64,000 bases of DNA from Lunularia cruciata (lineage: Eukaryota; Streptophyta; Marchantiopsida; Lunulariales; Lunulariaceae), in contig OX419757.1 in assembly GCA_948567375.1 (NCBI GenBank), positions 41,664,001-41,728,000 on the forward strand. The letters run 5' to 3'. The first letter of the stretch is position 1. Every line of letters starts with the position of its first letter. The position numbers and the translations under genes are program-made. Of the stretch, positions 11,427 to 21,791 are shown piece after piece. The notes below the pieces were generated by a model that worked only from the letters and a program-made list of their open reading frames with translations, ran no database searches and had not been told where the DNA came from.

Positions 11427-12490
11427 GTGATTTCCACTTCCTCCTCTTCAATGTGCCTCTCTATGTTGTTCAAAGATTGCCTGAACGAAGGCCGAGGGCC
11501 TCTAGGGAAACAAGTGCAACAATTGGTAGATATGTGCCCAATACGGTCACAATTGTAACAATGGCGTTGTTCTCCTCGAGTCCTTTCTCCTTGTGGGACT
11601 CCATCTCTTTGTTCTTCTACCCGTCCCCGCTCCTCTTGAAGCGGTCGTGCTCCTCGATCCCAGAATCGAAGGTTGCCCAATTCCATCGGTACTGGTCCAC
11701 CCATGTGTGGCATTTCTGCCCAATAATGTTGAGGTGGAGCTACTCCTTCACCTCCATCTAATGCTCCTGCTATTCTTTATGCACAAGCAATGGCTTCAAA
11801 TACCGTGCAAGGATTTTGCACCATGACTTCTTGGCAAATTTGCTCTTTCAACCCTCGTTTGAAATTGTTGAGAGCCTCTGCTGGACTCATGTTGGTAATG
11901 GTAACTTGTAGATCCAGAAAGGCCTCCACATACTCTTGTACGCTATTCTTCTGTCTCAATCCCCATAGTCGGGTTTGAGCCATTTGCACAGAATTCACCG
12001 ATTGGAAATTCTTCAGCAGTCCTTCTTGCATTGCTGTCCATGTGACCTCCCTTCTCTTTGCCAGCATGGATCATTCCCAAGCATCATACCATGTGAGGGC
12101 TTTATTGGTCAAGTAACCACATGCAAACATGCCTGTAGCATGCTCTGTGATCTCTATTGAGAACAATCGGAAATATCAATTCATTCTCGAGATCCAATTT
12201 TCCACTACTCCCATCGAACGCTGCCCCTTGTAAGGCTCGATGTTGCAGGTCTTCTTCATCCGGAGTAGCAATGTGGCTTCATTGTTGATAGGGTTCATAG
12301 GCATTGATGCCTCTCCAAGTACTTCAATCACAGGTACTGGGTTTTGAGACGGCTCTTCTTCTTGCATGGCTTGATCGTTCCTAAGCATCTACACTTGACT
12401 TTGTAATGTCTCCATGGTCATCTTAATCTCTCGAAATTCATTCAACATCCCTTGCATTCCTTGCACCAACTCTTGCAATTGCGGATCCAT
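11423..12490 (-). pseudogene. gag of the first Ty3 element
   Basis: The start codon is best placed at 12490 (MDPQLQELVQGMQGML), followed by a stop about 33 codons in and by continuing gag similarity. The capsid region includes CNIEPYKGQRSMGVVENWIS (the W-I-x-R/M segment) and VQMAQTRLWGLRQKNSVQEY. The nucleocapsid has CYNCDRIGHISTNC, a canonical C-x2-C-x4-H-x4-C knuckle. Stops near 12390, 12070-12175 and 11714-11776 break it into three frames. Confidence 0.88.
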
Positions 12491-12523
12491 GGTTCTTGCA
12501 ACACTCAATTGCTAATTTCTACT

Positions 12524-12727
12524 TTAATACAGAGTCAATATGATCACTTTGGAAGGCGCACAAACTATCAGAACTACCATTGGGACCTCAGAAGCTATCA
12601 CTCGTTGATAATACTCCTCACCAAAATTCCCAACCACAAAATCTCTAAACATCACTTTTGGCCTCACTACATAACGGATTTCTACTTGAGTGTTGAAAGG
12701 GAGAGGATTTGGGACATTCATATCCAT
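12524..12727 (-). CDS. Small leader ORF B between primer site and gag (unknown)
   Basis: A 67-residue frame starting with ATG at 12727 and ending TAA just before gag. It begins MDMNVPNPLPF and contains IRYVV, NFGEEYYQRVIAS and PMVVLIV. I do not recognise a family. It resembles its neighbour ORF A: both have an (A/N)P-(L/F)PF entry, an 18-residue spacing from a conserved I to FG, then RVI-S and a V-rich end. It lies 4 bases after ORF A's stop. It could be a decayed leader protein or a duplicated domain split by mutation. Confidence 0.4.
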   Translation of the reverse strand: MDMNVPNPLPFNTQVEIRYVVRPKVMFRDFVVGNFGEEYYQRVIASEVPMVVLIVCAPSKVIILTLY

Positions 12728-12731
12728 TTTA

Positions 12732-12947
12732 TCATAATAGAATGTAGATTGTCAAATCCCACTCTCTGTCATATATCACCACAGGTAGAATCACCGGGTT
12801 TGGTGAGTTTATCACTCTGTCCATGAATTTTGCGCCAAAGTGATAAACTAGCGATACCCTCATCTGCTCACGCTGGATATATATAACCTTGATGTGGAAT
12901 GGATTTGAAAATGGAAAGCTAGGTGCGGGAAATTGGCCTCCCGGCAT
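12732..12947 (-). CDS. Small leader ORF A between primer site and gag (unknown)
   Basis: A 71-residue frame; the first ATG on the minus strand is at 12947 (MPGGQFPAPSFPF), although the frame is open a few codons further up. It contains IKVIYIQREQM, YHFGAKFMDRVINS and NPVILPVV, and ends DLTIYILL. Residues shared with ORF B at equal spacing include PF, I, R, FG, RVI, S, P and V. Unknown function. It sits about 140 bp inside the primer site, where most plant chromoviruses carry only untranslated leader. Confidence 0.4.
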   Translation of the reverse strand: MPGGQFPAPSFPFSNPFHIKVIYIQREQMRVSLVYHFGAKFMDRVINSPNPVILPVVIYDREWDLTIYILL

Positions 12948-13081
12948 ATCCACCCCATCCGCTCTCTAAAGTCCTTCCTAAGTCTAGCAACTACTCTATG
13001 TTCTCCACCTCAAATTACTTAGTTTCAATAGTTTGTGCTATTCGAAGAGGGGTGATCCACTCTCTTGGACTAAAACACTTG

Positions 13082-13093
13082 CTATGATATCAT
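13082..13093 (-). other. Primer-binding site of the first Ty3 element
   Basis: Minus strand TGATATCATAGC matches TGGTATCAGAGC at 10 of 12 positions and lies one base from the LTR at 13095. The copy in the collapsed element at 2361 keeps 11 of 12. Confidence 0.75.
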
Positions 13094-13094
13094 T

Positions 13095-13833
13095 GTAATA
13101 CTCTGAGGACAAAAGAAGAGAGAAAACACAGATTGCACACTCAAACAATCGATGCCCCAAGGGAGCACCTTCTCTTTATTATATAGACAAAGAGGATCTA
13201 CGCCAAGGAAGCTCCACCATAGGATTAGGGACACAGATAGGTGACATGTCAGCAAGCTCCACCCTTGGATTACTTACTTGGATGGGTGACATGTCTGTTC
13301 TAGGTCCTATCTGGTTGGTCAAACAAGCTTTGACTGGAGGGAATCTTTTAGGGAATCTTCCTATAGGAATCTCAGAATCACATGAGTAAGGTACTGTTGG
13401 AAAGCTCTCGATGAGACAAAGTAGGGGAGAGGGAAGGCCAGCCTCTCCTCCGTTGGATGGGGGGGAATCTGCACATTTTCAAGGCCTAATTCATCCGTTT
13501 AGGCCTCCGAAATTGCCTTCAAAGTTCAGGCATATTTCGGTTCATACTCTATTAGTAGAAGTCCCCTTTTGGTGATTCCTCTTTCTGATCTGTTTAGTCC
13601 ATCATGTGTAACATCCTTCCAGATGTTACCAAACCAATTCTCACCTTTAAATCATATGTCTAGCTATTGGTTCTAAGGTTCTCAAGTCTATTTTGGTTTC
13701 TGCCCTATTAGTAGAAGTACTCTTTTGGCGATACTTCTATCTTATCTATTTCAACCATCATGTATAAAATCATTCTAGATGTTACCAAACCAAATTTCAC
13801 ATCTAGATCATATGGCTAGCTCTTGGTATTACA
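13095..13833 (-). repeat. 5' LTR of the first Ty3 element
   Basis: It is 739 bp and starts TGTAATACTCTGAGG and ends GGTATTACA. It would carry the promoter. A TATA-like ATATAATAA run lies at about 13177-13186 on the minus strand. Confidence 0.93.
13177..13186 (-). promoter_or_regulatory. TATA-like box in the 5' LTR
   Basis: Minus strand reads TATATAATAA. The same string is conserved in the left LTR and in the LTR at 2374, which fits a core promoter element. No transcript start can be seen from sequence. Confidence 0.35.
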
Positions 13834-13838
13834 AAGAG

Positions 13839-14675
13839 TATCAAAGATGACATAGTGCAATGGAAGAAAAGATGAAATCTCTAGCCAAAAACCAAACTTG
13901 GAGACGTGAAAAATTGCTTGTGGAAAAGAAGGCAATTGGTTGCAAAGGGATATATCAAAGAAAGGAAGAACTTCTAGAAATAGGTGAAGATTGGTGCAAA
14001 GCAAGGCTTGTAGCAAAGGGTTATAGCTAACAAGAATGTATTGACTTCAATGAGATATTTTAATCAATGGTAAAAATCTCATTAATTCTTGCATTGTTGG
14101 CCATAGTTCCATTGCATTATGGAATAAGAGCAATTAAATTTTATAGCTACATCTTTACATGGTGAATTGGATGAAGAGATTTATATCAATCCAAAGGTTA
14201 TGTGGTACCAAGGAAGTAGAACATAGCTTGTAGATTACAAAAATCATTAAATGGACTAAAGAAAAGTCCAAGACTATGGTACATGAAGATCAATGCTTTA
14301 ATGTTGAAGCATAAATACAACCAAAGCAAGTTGGATTTTTGTGTGGATCTCAAGAAGCTATATGGACCTTTATTTTTTTATTTAATTATCTTGGTACTAT
14401 ATGTGGATGATATATTGACTACTATGGAGGACATGGTTGAGGTGGATAAATTGAAATTTTGGCTTGGTAAGGAGTTTCGGATGGACTTATATTCTTCAAA
14501 GAGTGTACTTGGGATTGAAATCATCATGATAGGAGCAAGGGAAATTATGTATATCTCAAAGCAAGAACTTGGAACAATTACTTGCACATTTGGCATGCAG
14601 AGTGTGAAACTACTGAGTACTCTTATGGCAAATACTTTTAAATATAATTGGTACAATAGTAGATTTGAGAAATAA
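13839..14675 (+). pseudogene. copia reverse transcriptase, right of nested element
   Basis: This continues the frame broken at 7262. Motifs in order are AMEEKMKSLAKNQTW, KKAIGCKGIYQRKE, KARLVAKGYS, IDFNEIF, LKKSP/SLNGLKKSPRLWYMK, then LYVDDIL, the YVDD catalytic motif with both aspartates kept. It continues with FRMDLYSSKSVLGIEI. Stops and one or two frameshifts occur, but the 14283-14675 stretch is open. The frame ends at the boundary of the dispersed repeat. Confidence 0.88.
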
Positions 14676-15207
14676 AGATATGAAGCTTCATATTTTGTTC
14701 TTAACCCTATTTACAAATTTTGTTGAAAATCTTCACAAGATTGTGTGAATACAACTTTATGGAAGATCACAAAATTCCATCAAAGTCCCTTATTTTCAGC
14801 AAATAGTGTAATAGGTGGTTCATAGGAAATAAGGGATATGAAATGTAAACCCTAATACACCATAGAAAATTTATTGTAGTAGGGTTATGAATGGGTTGTC
14901 AGATTTGAATTTTTTTCTAACCGGGTTGTGAGGGAATCCTTAGGAGCAAATCCAAGGAAAGGCAGTGGGCGGCATGGACCCTCATTTAATAGAGTGAGGT
15001 ACTGGTGAATGCATATTAGTACTGACATGCCTAAATATCCATAGTCGAGTGCTTAATTTTATAAACAAATGAAATATATGCTTATTCTCCTATAACAAGA
15101 GTTACAGAGTGTTCTATTATTAGCTCGTTTGTGGGTTATAAAGTTCACTAAAAAGCATCATGAAGTTTATTATTTTTCCCATAGACATTTTTGGAATCTA
15201 TTTTGAA
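14676..15207 (-). repeat. Dispersed repeat copy 1, inserted in the copia element
   Basis: The reverse complement aligns over its length with 16128-16750. Shared landmarks are TTTTTAGTGAACTTT-TAACCCAC, CATGTCAG-ACTAA/CC-GCATTCACCAG, CCCGGTTAGAA-AAAATTCAAATCTGACAAC, ACATTTCATATCC-TTATTTCCT and AGGGTTAAGA. It separates the copia RT from its RNase H, so it behaves like an insertion. No coding frame is seen, and terminal structure and target duplication could not be fixed. Confidence 0.7.
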
Positions 15208-15221
15208 ACCCCCTAATGTCC

Positions 15222-15515
15222 TTCAAATGAGGAGGAGAGAAGATTAATGTCAAATGTTCCTTATGCTAGTGCTTGTCGTTGTCTAGTGTATGCAATGGTC
15301 TGCACCAAACTAAAATCTCATATGTGATGAGTATAGTGAATCAATATATGGAAAATCAATGCAATGTTCTGCACCAAGCCAAATATCTCATATATGGTGA
15401 GCATAGAGTATAGTCAATATATGGCACATCACTAGAAGCAACATTGGGAAGTTGTGGAAAGAATACTTTGTTACTTGAAGGGGTTAACCGATATTGGTAT
15501 TATATTTGATGTGTA
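15222..15515 (+). pseudogene. copia RNase H-proximal fragment
   Basis: The frame MSNVPYASACRCLVYAMVCTKL matches the copia 'MSxVPYASAVGSLMYAMVCTRPD' block and is followed by HWEVVERILCYLKG. In between, an approximately 75-bp stretch containing TCTGCACCAA is imperfectly duplicated (15298 and 15368 areas). The RNase H catalytic part is missing; the 3' LTR follows at once. Confidence 0.75.
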
Positions 15516-15558
15516 GAAGGACCAAGAAGGAGTCCACATAGGTTATGTAGGTGCCGAG

Positions 15559-15891
15559 AGTTATTTCTAACTATTCTATGAGTGTTGATTGACTATAGAC
15601 AAGAGTTTTGATTGACTACTAAGGTGACAAGGGTGGATAGGGCCTTGAATCAAGACCCACTCAGTCAAGAATATTGACTATTGATGATCACAATTTTATT
15701 TATATATTTAAACCATAAATATTTATATTTAAATTTGTATATTTGTGTTGTGCTTCAATAAATCACTAACAAGAGTGTTTGGTTGATGTAGCTTCCAGAC
15801 CAGGAAGTAAACCACATATAGACTGTTGTTATGAATCGATGATTGTACTATTTGCTAGTGTGTGAATAACTCTAGACAAGAATTTCTAACA
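15559..15891 (+). repeat. 3' LTR of the copia element
   Basis: Aligns with 5050-5363. It ends AATTTCTAACA. The first two bases (AG rather than TG) appear mutated. Confidence 0.6.
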
Positions 15892-16127
15892 CTTACAAGG
15901 TCAAACTTACCATTTTACAATCCCACATCTTACCTCATGTCCATCCTTGCTTCCAATAGGAGGTTGATGGTTCCCTCTCTTCTTTTAGCATAAATATACC
16001 TCTTATGGGGTGATAGATATCTTAGCATGGCATGTTAAACATGGCAAGATCCTTCAGTTTGTTGTCCCATCAAGTGTTCCAAGCAACTAATCCAGTCTAG
16101 CAGATTGTTGACGGCAAGATCTCCTCG

Positions 16128-16750
16128 AGAGTTGGAAATAGATTCCAGAAATAGATTTCACGTATGTCTAAACAGAAAATAACAAACTTCATAATACTTT
16201 TTAGTGAACTTTGTTACCCACCAATGAAATAATAATCGGACCTATCTATTGGGAAAATACCAAATATCGTAATACATTTTTATATACTTTGTAACCCACC
16301 GATGAGCTAATGATTGAACCCTTCATAATTCTCATCAGGGGATAATAAGCTTATCTTCCATTTTATTTATAAAAATTAACTCTTCAACTGTAGATATTTG
16401 TCAGCATGTCAGCACCAACGGGCATTCACCAGCGCTTCCCTCTCTTAAATGAAGGGCTTGTGCTTTTCGTTGGATTCTCTCAAAGGATTCACTCTTCACC
16501 CGGTTAGAACAAAATTCAAATCTGACAACGCATTAATAACGCTGCTACAATTTATGCTCTTTTGTATATTAGGGTGTACATTTCATATCCTTTATTTCCT
16601 GCTATTTCCACCTATTCTGGTGTTCGCTGAAAATAAGGAACTTCGACAAACTTTGTATTTTTCCAGAAAGTTGTATTCAATCGACCCAGTGAAGACTTGT
16701 AACAAACTTCACAAAAAGGGTTAAGAGAAAATACGAAGCTTTGTAACTTT
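16128..16750 (+). repeat. Dispersed repeat copy 2, inverted relative to copy 1
   Basis: Plus-strand relative of the repeat at 14676-15207, about 70-75 percent alike by eye. It has an extra tandem piece of about 78 bp near 16205-16320, where TTTGTTACCCACCAATGA and TTTGTAACCCACCGATGA both occur. A 91-codon frame at 16449 is not conserved in copy 1, so it is probably chance. Confidence 0.65.
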
Positions 16751-16856
16751 ATTTCTGAAACCCCTATTGTTGTTCCTATCTTCCATAACCCAACTTTGAG
16801 AATCTTGAAAAGTGTTAATAGTTGGTATGTTGCCTGAACATGAGGCAAAATGTATT

Positions 16857-17093
16857 GGGGCGTACCGGTTGAAAAAGTGGACGTCAAATAACAATACCCA
16901 TGAAAATTCATTGGGTCAGATCGTTTTCGTGTCAGAAGCGGGATTGACGGTTTAGTTTAGGATACCCGCGAGAATCCACAAAATATTTTACCAGTACTTG
17001 TGAGAATCTGTAAAATATTTTGCGGGTAACGGTTGAAAAAGTGGACCCGTCAAATAACATACCCATGAAAATTCATTGGGTCATATTGTTTTC
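16857..17093. repeat. Partial tandem duplication, offset 164 bp
   Basis: GGTTGAAAAAGTGGAC, GTCAAATAACA and ACCCATGAAAATTCATTGGGTCA occur at 16869-16919 and again from about 17033 to 17085. The pieces between also share AGAATC-ACAAAATATTTT. Noncoding. Confidence 0.75.
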
Positions 17094-17095
17094 GT

Positions 17096-19559
17096 TTTCT
17101 GAAAAATTCGGTTGATATTTTCCCGAAGGGCTCATCCTCCTCACCGCTCCTATTCTGCACTTCCCAGCCAAACAGATGTGGTTATTTGAGTGAAATTGGT
17201 TGTTGCGACATGGTCATAGGATTCTTTCTACGTCATTTGTTAGCATTTTAACCAAGCTCGTAACATAACGATAACGAGAGTGGTTTGATTGGTGTGTAGT
17301 GCCGTAACGGATGAGGCAGAGGACCAGAAAAGAAAAGGTGAGGTGTGCTTATTGTTTCCCCTCCGAATATAACCTGTAAAAAAGTTCTCCCCGCGCCTCT
17401 TTTTGAAGATTTTGGACTGCTTTTGTTTGTGGGATTTTTATGGGTACCAGTAAACCCGTTTGTGAAACCCCCATACCAGAGCAGAGCTCTGCACGTGTAG
17501 CTGATTCCACCCGACTTGTTCAAGATTCCAACGTTTGCCAACAGTCAGTAAAATTATTTTAGTCTTGAAAGACTGAAATTTAAATACATTAGAAAAGTAA
17601 AAGATTGACAGTGATAGATCAGATAATCAAAGAAGGAGGGAGGAAGCTATTCACTTTGAATGTTATTGAAAGCTATTCACAATTGATTGCGATCATAACT
17701 GGGGTTTGTACTTATCATTTTTATCGATTATTCAACTTAGACAAAGCACACTCGTGTTTTCCATACATTTGGTAAATGCGCTTCGATTCATATCATTTTA
17801 TGAAATTAGTGTCACTATACTTAAAACATTATACTCATTACTACATAGCTCTATAATTATCTCGATCAACTAGTTAAACATGAACTGCAGGGGAAATATT
17901 CTTCTAGTTTCCTTGAAACCGAGAGTTGCTCCAAAGAGTAACTATAGTAATTACATTATCTTTACATACGCCAGGAACCATCTTGCCTCTATTTTCACTT
18001 AGTGAAAGTCCGTAATTCGAGAACATGGAATTTCTATCCATAAATAATTTTTATAGTCCCTATCATATATAATATTATTTAATCTAATAATAATAAATTA
18101 TCCAGTTTTTTTGGTAGATAAATTTAAAATTAGTGAATATAAAAAGATTTAATTTTTTAATATTTCTTGTACTGGATTTAAGATTTTAGAACATAGCGCC
18201 ACACTAGAGATAAAAAAGAGAAAATCTTGAATATTGAAATAATTTCAATATTTTATATTATATCTCGGTACTTTATCTCCGTACTAAAACTCGTAATAGT
18301 TCTTTCACATTCTTGAGTGATCTCTTAACATTCAGTTATTTATAGTTTTGATGTTGTAATTGTAAATTTTTTACAATACTCAAAGTTCTTTAAATTTTAC
18401 ACAGGATGTTTTCTAACATATATATTGTAGTAACGAATTTAGTACCTTCTATAAATTAATCACAACTTAACCATCATCTTCTCGTTTAAAACTCAAAACA
18501 GTTGTTTCTTTCACATCGAAGCTTTTTTCCTTGTTGAAACTCATGAACCATAACTTATTTTAGTTTCGATCAAATGTATGGATTAGGGTAGAGATTATGT
18601 GTTGGGGTGATTTGTGCAATGCTAGCACTCACACCCAACTTCGTAGTAAGATTGGGAAATGCAATCGAGAGGTTACTAGAAGCGAGATAGAGCACTAAGA
18701 CGATTGGAGCAAAGATTGATGAGGACGATTACCTAGAGTTATTAGACTATCTGGAGTTATTAATGAAGTGGTGTAACTTCATGCGGCATTCAAGATATTT
18801 GTAAAATAAAGAGCAATGCATCCATAGCGCAGAATCTATGTTGAAATTCTTCCATGGGTTGGGTCATGAAGGCGTTCGGACAACTAACTTGGATGGATTT
18901 ACTTTCTTTCCCTGCCTTAGTCAAAGAAATAAAAAATCACCATGTGTTTACACATTGTGATTTTTTATTGCTTGATTTTATTGCTTTTTAATTGCTTGAT
19001 TTTTTATTGATTTGATTTTTTGCAAGTCTTTAGTGCTCGGATGGTTTAGAAAATCTTGAGCTCTTTTGAGTTTCCTTTCAAGTAATTTTAGGTTTTGAAA
19101 TTTAGAATTAATTTTTCATACAATTTTCAGCCAAATTTTGATCCTACACCATTCCACCTTATTGCATAAGGTGTACTTACCCAGATAAACTAATATGTTA
19201 AATTTGTCAGTATCTCCAAACAGTGAACATTCCCCAAGAACAACATGGCCATGTACAAAGGATTCCCACCCACTTGAAAATATATTCCATAAATCAAAAG
19301 AGTGGAAAGTTCTCTCAGATTAAGAAAAAGATTTTTTTGAGGTAGATCTAAACTGCAGAAAATATTTAAAATAAAGTGCTGTGGATACGCTCAACTAAAT
19401 CTATATCCCAATCGATCCCACATACGTCGATTCATGTAAAGCGAATCTATACCCATAGTCGAAAGAAGAATCTGAGTAAGCTTTAGTTAGACTTCTTCAA
19501 CTATTCTTCGGTGAAGAATAGTTGAATTTACCTAGACCAAGGTACAATCTTAAAGATGA
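17096..19559. other. AT-rich spacer, no gene recognised
   Basis: Stops in all frames at high density, especially 18050-18480. Around 18950-19025 is a low-complexity stretch built from TTGCTTGATTTT-like words. The single longer minus frame at 17248-17541 has no ATG start and no family resemblance. Confidence 0.5.
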
Positions 19560-20360
19560 GGAAAAGGACGACCGCGTAGGATAACAAGAAGGAGGGGAAG
19601 ACCCCATCAAGGACATAGGGGACAAAAGGGGGCTTAGCTCGTGGGGCATCGCAGGACAAGAAGACTATAAGCAAGCCGTACATGGAAAAGACACAGGGTT
19701 AAAATGACGCTAAACCTGTGGGATAACAACAAGGATGGAAGACCCGTCAAGCATGCCGGACGAGGAAATGACACAGGGATAAAATGGGGCATCGTATGAT
19801 AACAAAAGGATAGAAAGACGTAGGGGTAAAATGTAAAATGGGGTTAAGCCCGGGGGGCATCGATAAGTATCCACATGTTAAAGTTTATTGTGGAATTGAC
19901 TTTTGTTTCATGCGTTTTATTGTTTCCTCTGAAGTCGCAATACAGCAGCAATTTCATCGTATAGCCGGAAGAAAAGCGACCAACCCTCGCTTTGTAAAAT
20001 GTGTATTGGGTCGACTATCAAGGTTTTAATTTGACAGAAGATACAAAAAAAAAATCATCCGTATTTGTCAATCCTCGTCTTTGTTCAGTGTTTAAACCTA
20101 TTTGTGCAATTTATTTTTATTTCATGCGGCTTGTCTACAAAAGTCACAATATAGAAGTAATCTTCTTCGTAGAGCGTGTAAGAAAAAGCGGACAAATCTT
20201 CATTTTGTAAATTGTGTATCGGGTTGAGTATCAAGGTTTCTTATTTGATAGAAAATACAAAAGAATAACAAGGGCGATTGCGTAGACAAAATGGAAATGG
20301 GAAGACCCCATCAAGCCGTACAAGGGAGAGATGAAAAAGGTAAGATGGTGCTAAACCTCA
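19560..20360. repeat. Degenerate tandem repeat region
   Basis: Two kinds of unit recur. GAAGACCC(C)ATCAAG, AAGCCGTACA(A)GG and TAAAATG-GCTAAACCT occur at about 19600-19720, 19735-19790 and 20310-20360. A second unit with TTTCATGCG, AGTCGCAATA/AGTCACAATA, TTTGTAAA-TGTGTAT-GGGT and AGTATCAAGGTTT occurs at about 19895-20050 and 20105-20260. Similarity between units is moderate. No coding role is apparent. Confidence 0.65.
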
Positions 20361-20379
20361 ATAAAGTCTATATGAGAAA

Positions 20380-20607
20380 TCTTCCCCATAACACCTAATA
20401 TATCCGAGCTATGCAATTCATACGGTCTACAAACAATTGGAGCATCCAAAGAAGCATCACCTAGTGTGATCCACTGCCCTCTGTAGAGCAATGTACACAC
20501 GCTGTCTAAAATATGCTACAAAGTATGAGAGTGAGAGTGGTACCCCCTAACTCCTAACATGATAAGCTCTCATGCACTCCCTAAAAATTGTGTCCAACAC
20601 CGTGTCC
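20380..20607 (-). pseudogene. LINE pseudogene, 3' (C-terminal) segment
   Basis: The minus-strand frame reads DTVLDTIFRECMRAY and, after a shift, SYFVAYFRQRVYIALQRAV, a C-terminal block that follows the endonuclease region in this LINE family as I remember it. Joining across the solo LTR at 20608-21297 with one copy of its GTCC duplication keeps the upstream frame. No poly(A) tail or 3' end was located below 20380. Confidence 0.55.
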
Positions 20608-21297
20608 TGTAACACCCATTTGTGCATGTGTGTGGTATTGTGATATTTAGCTTGGTATTACAAGTACTTAAGAGATATTATTTATAGAGATAAAGAATGG
20701 TTCTATATTAGTCATGGTTAGCTAAAGTTAGTTATAGCTAAGATAAAGGGGACTTTACTTTAGAGGAAGTAGAAAAGATGAGCACCACTATTTTGGATTT
20801 TAGTGTGTTGACTTGGTATTATTCCTAGGTGTTTGGCTTTGAGGAAAGAGTTGAGAACTCTTGGGCCCGCAAGCCTTTTTGTTTTGGATTCTTCTTTAGT
20901 CCAAGGATAGCCCATGTGAAGGAATCCTTGACTTAGTGGTTGGGTCAAGATAAGACCACATGCTTAGAGGAATATGCCCATGTGAATGGATATTCCTTTC
21001 TACTTTTTGACTTTACTTGACTTTTAGTCTAGTAACTTGAGTTACTACGGTAATTAGTAACTTTGGTACGTAACTATTTCACAAGTATATAAACAAGGGG
21101 TGAGGAGGTACTCATCATCCTTTCATTTGCAACTATCTCTCTCTCATTGAGTTCTCTAGTGATCAATGTCTTGAGTCTTGGAGTGTTAGCCTTGGAAGAG
21201 TATGATGGAGTTGGGATTCCTTGCCTTCTTAGTCCATGGTGCGCTACCATAATAGCCATCAGAGGTTCATCCTGAGTGAGAAACAGGCCGGCTCACA
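20608..21297 (+). repeat. Solo LTR, plus orientation
   Basis: A 690-bp LTR starting TGTAACACCC and ending GGCTCACA, the same family as the 5' LTR at 60374-61066. No internal sequence adjoins it; LINE sequence lies on both sides. Four-base duplications GTCC flank it (20604-20607 and 21298-21301). It arose most simply by recombination between the two LTRs of a full element. Confidence 0.85.
21086..21093 (+). promoter_or_regulatory. TATA box in solo LTR
   Basis: TATATAAA, conserved in all three copies of this LTR (here, inverted at 21996-22003, and at 60854-60861). It would fire rightward into the spacer. Confidence 0.45.
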
Positions 21298-21791
21298 GTC
21301 CATCGCTCCATATAACTCCAAGGCTAGAGGTGACAAAAAGGCAACCTCACTGCATGCCCCTATACTCGGAGACCTTGCAACCTGCTGTTGCACTTGCTGC
21401 CCATCTAAGGAGATGGGTAATCACTCCCTCCAAAACTGTATTTTGCATAGAGTCCATAACCACGACATCATCTACTGTCACTTGATCATCTCGGACAAAG
21501 TATAAGTCTGCCTTGACATGTGCCATCTACAAAGCATACAAACGCTCCCTCCAAGCTAAATATCCACTCTCTTGTGCCATAGCAAAAAACTATGTCCCTA
21601 GTAGCATAATGGGTAGCTATCCTCTGTCCTCCAAAAGGACACAATGCCATATGGACCGCTGCTGCATCTAGTGTAGAACCACACTCACAAGCAAGTAATG
21701 AAGATGCAAATGGGTGGAAACAAACCTAGGCAAAACCTCATCACTATAGAGAAAATAGTTGGTGCGAGTTGGAATGCCATAATCTAGGTTC
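21298..21791 (-). pseudogene. LINE pseudogene, zinc knuckle and endonuclease-like region
   Basis: On the minus strand one frame reads ACECGSTLDAAAVHMALC, a C-x-C...H-x4-C zinc motif like that preceding the endonuclease of R2-type LINEs. A following frame reads HVKADLYFVRDDQVTVDDVVVMD, an acidic hydrophobic pattern compatible with the PD-(D/E)xK fold's D...D segment. The conserved lysine is not certain. Two or three frameshifts or stops are needed to read through. It lies between the two opposite solo LTRs. Confidence 0.6.

Larger units (their letters stand above)
7263..13833 (-). mobile_element. Ty3/gypsy chromovirus, nearly complete, nested in the copia element
   Basis: The element is 6571 bp with LTRs 7263-7968 and 13095-13833. 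Perfect five-base target duplications AAGAG lie at 7258-7262 and 13834-13838. On the minus strand the order is LTR, primer site, two small ORFs, gag with a CCHC knuckle, protease, reverse transcriptase, RNase H, integrase, chromodomain, LTR. The chromodomain and the order PR-RT-RH-IN place it in the chromovirus branch of Ty3. Several stops, two or more frameshifts and mutated catalytic residues show it is no longer autonomous. Its insertion point is in the copia reverse-transcriptase frame, so it is younger than that element. Confidence 0.95.
5050..15891 (+). mobile_element. Ty1/copia retrotransposon, decayed and split by nested insertions
   Basis: It is bounded by two related LTRs (5050-5363 and 15559-15891) with a primer-binding-site relic beside the left one. 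Between them, in copia order, come gag, protease, GAG-pre-integrase, a much shortened integrase region, reverse transcriptase and RNase H fragments. All carry stops and frameshifts. A Ty3 element occupies 7263-13833 and a dispersed repeat about 14676-15207. Flanking bases at the outer ends (tatct and cttac) do not form a target duplication, so the exact ends are approximate or have mutated. Confidence 0.75.

Noticed and set aside
17248-17541. 97-codon minus-strand frame in the spacer
   Set aside because: TTG start, no similarity and the flanks are AT-rich noncoding DNA.
21074-21259. 61-codon frame repeated in three LTR copies (also 21830-22015 and 60822-61028)
   Set aside because: It is conserved only because the LTRs are related, lies across the TATA region on the opposite strand, and one copy has a frameshift.
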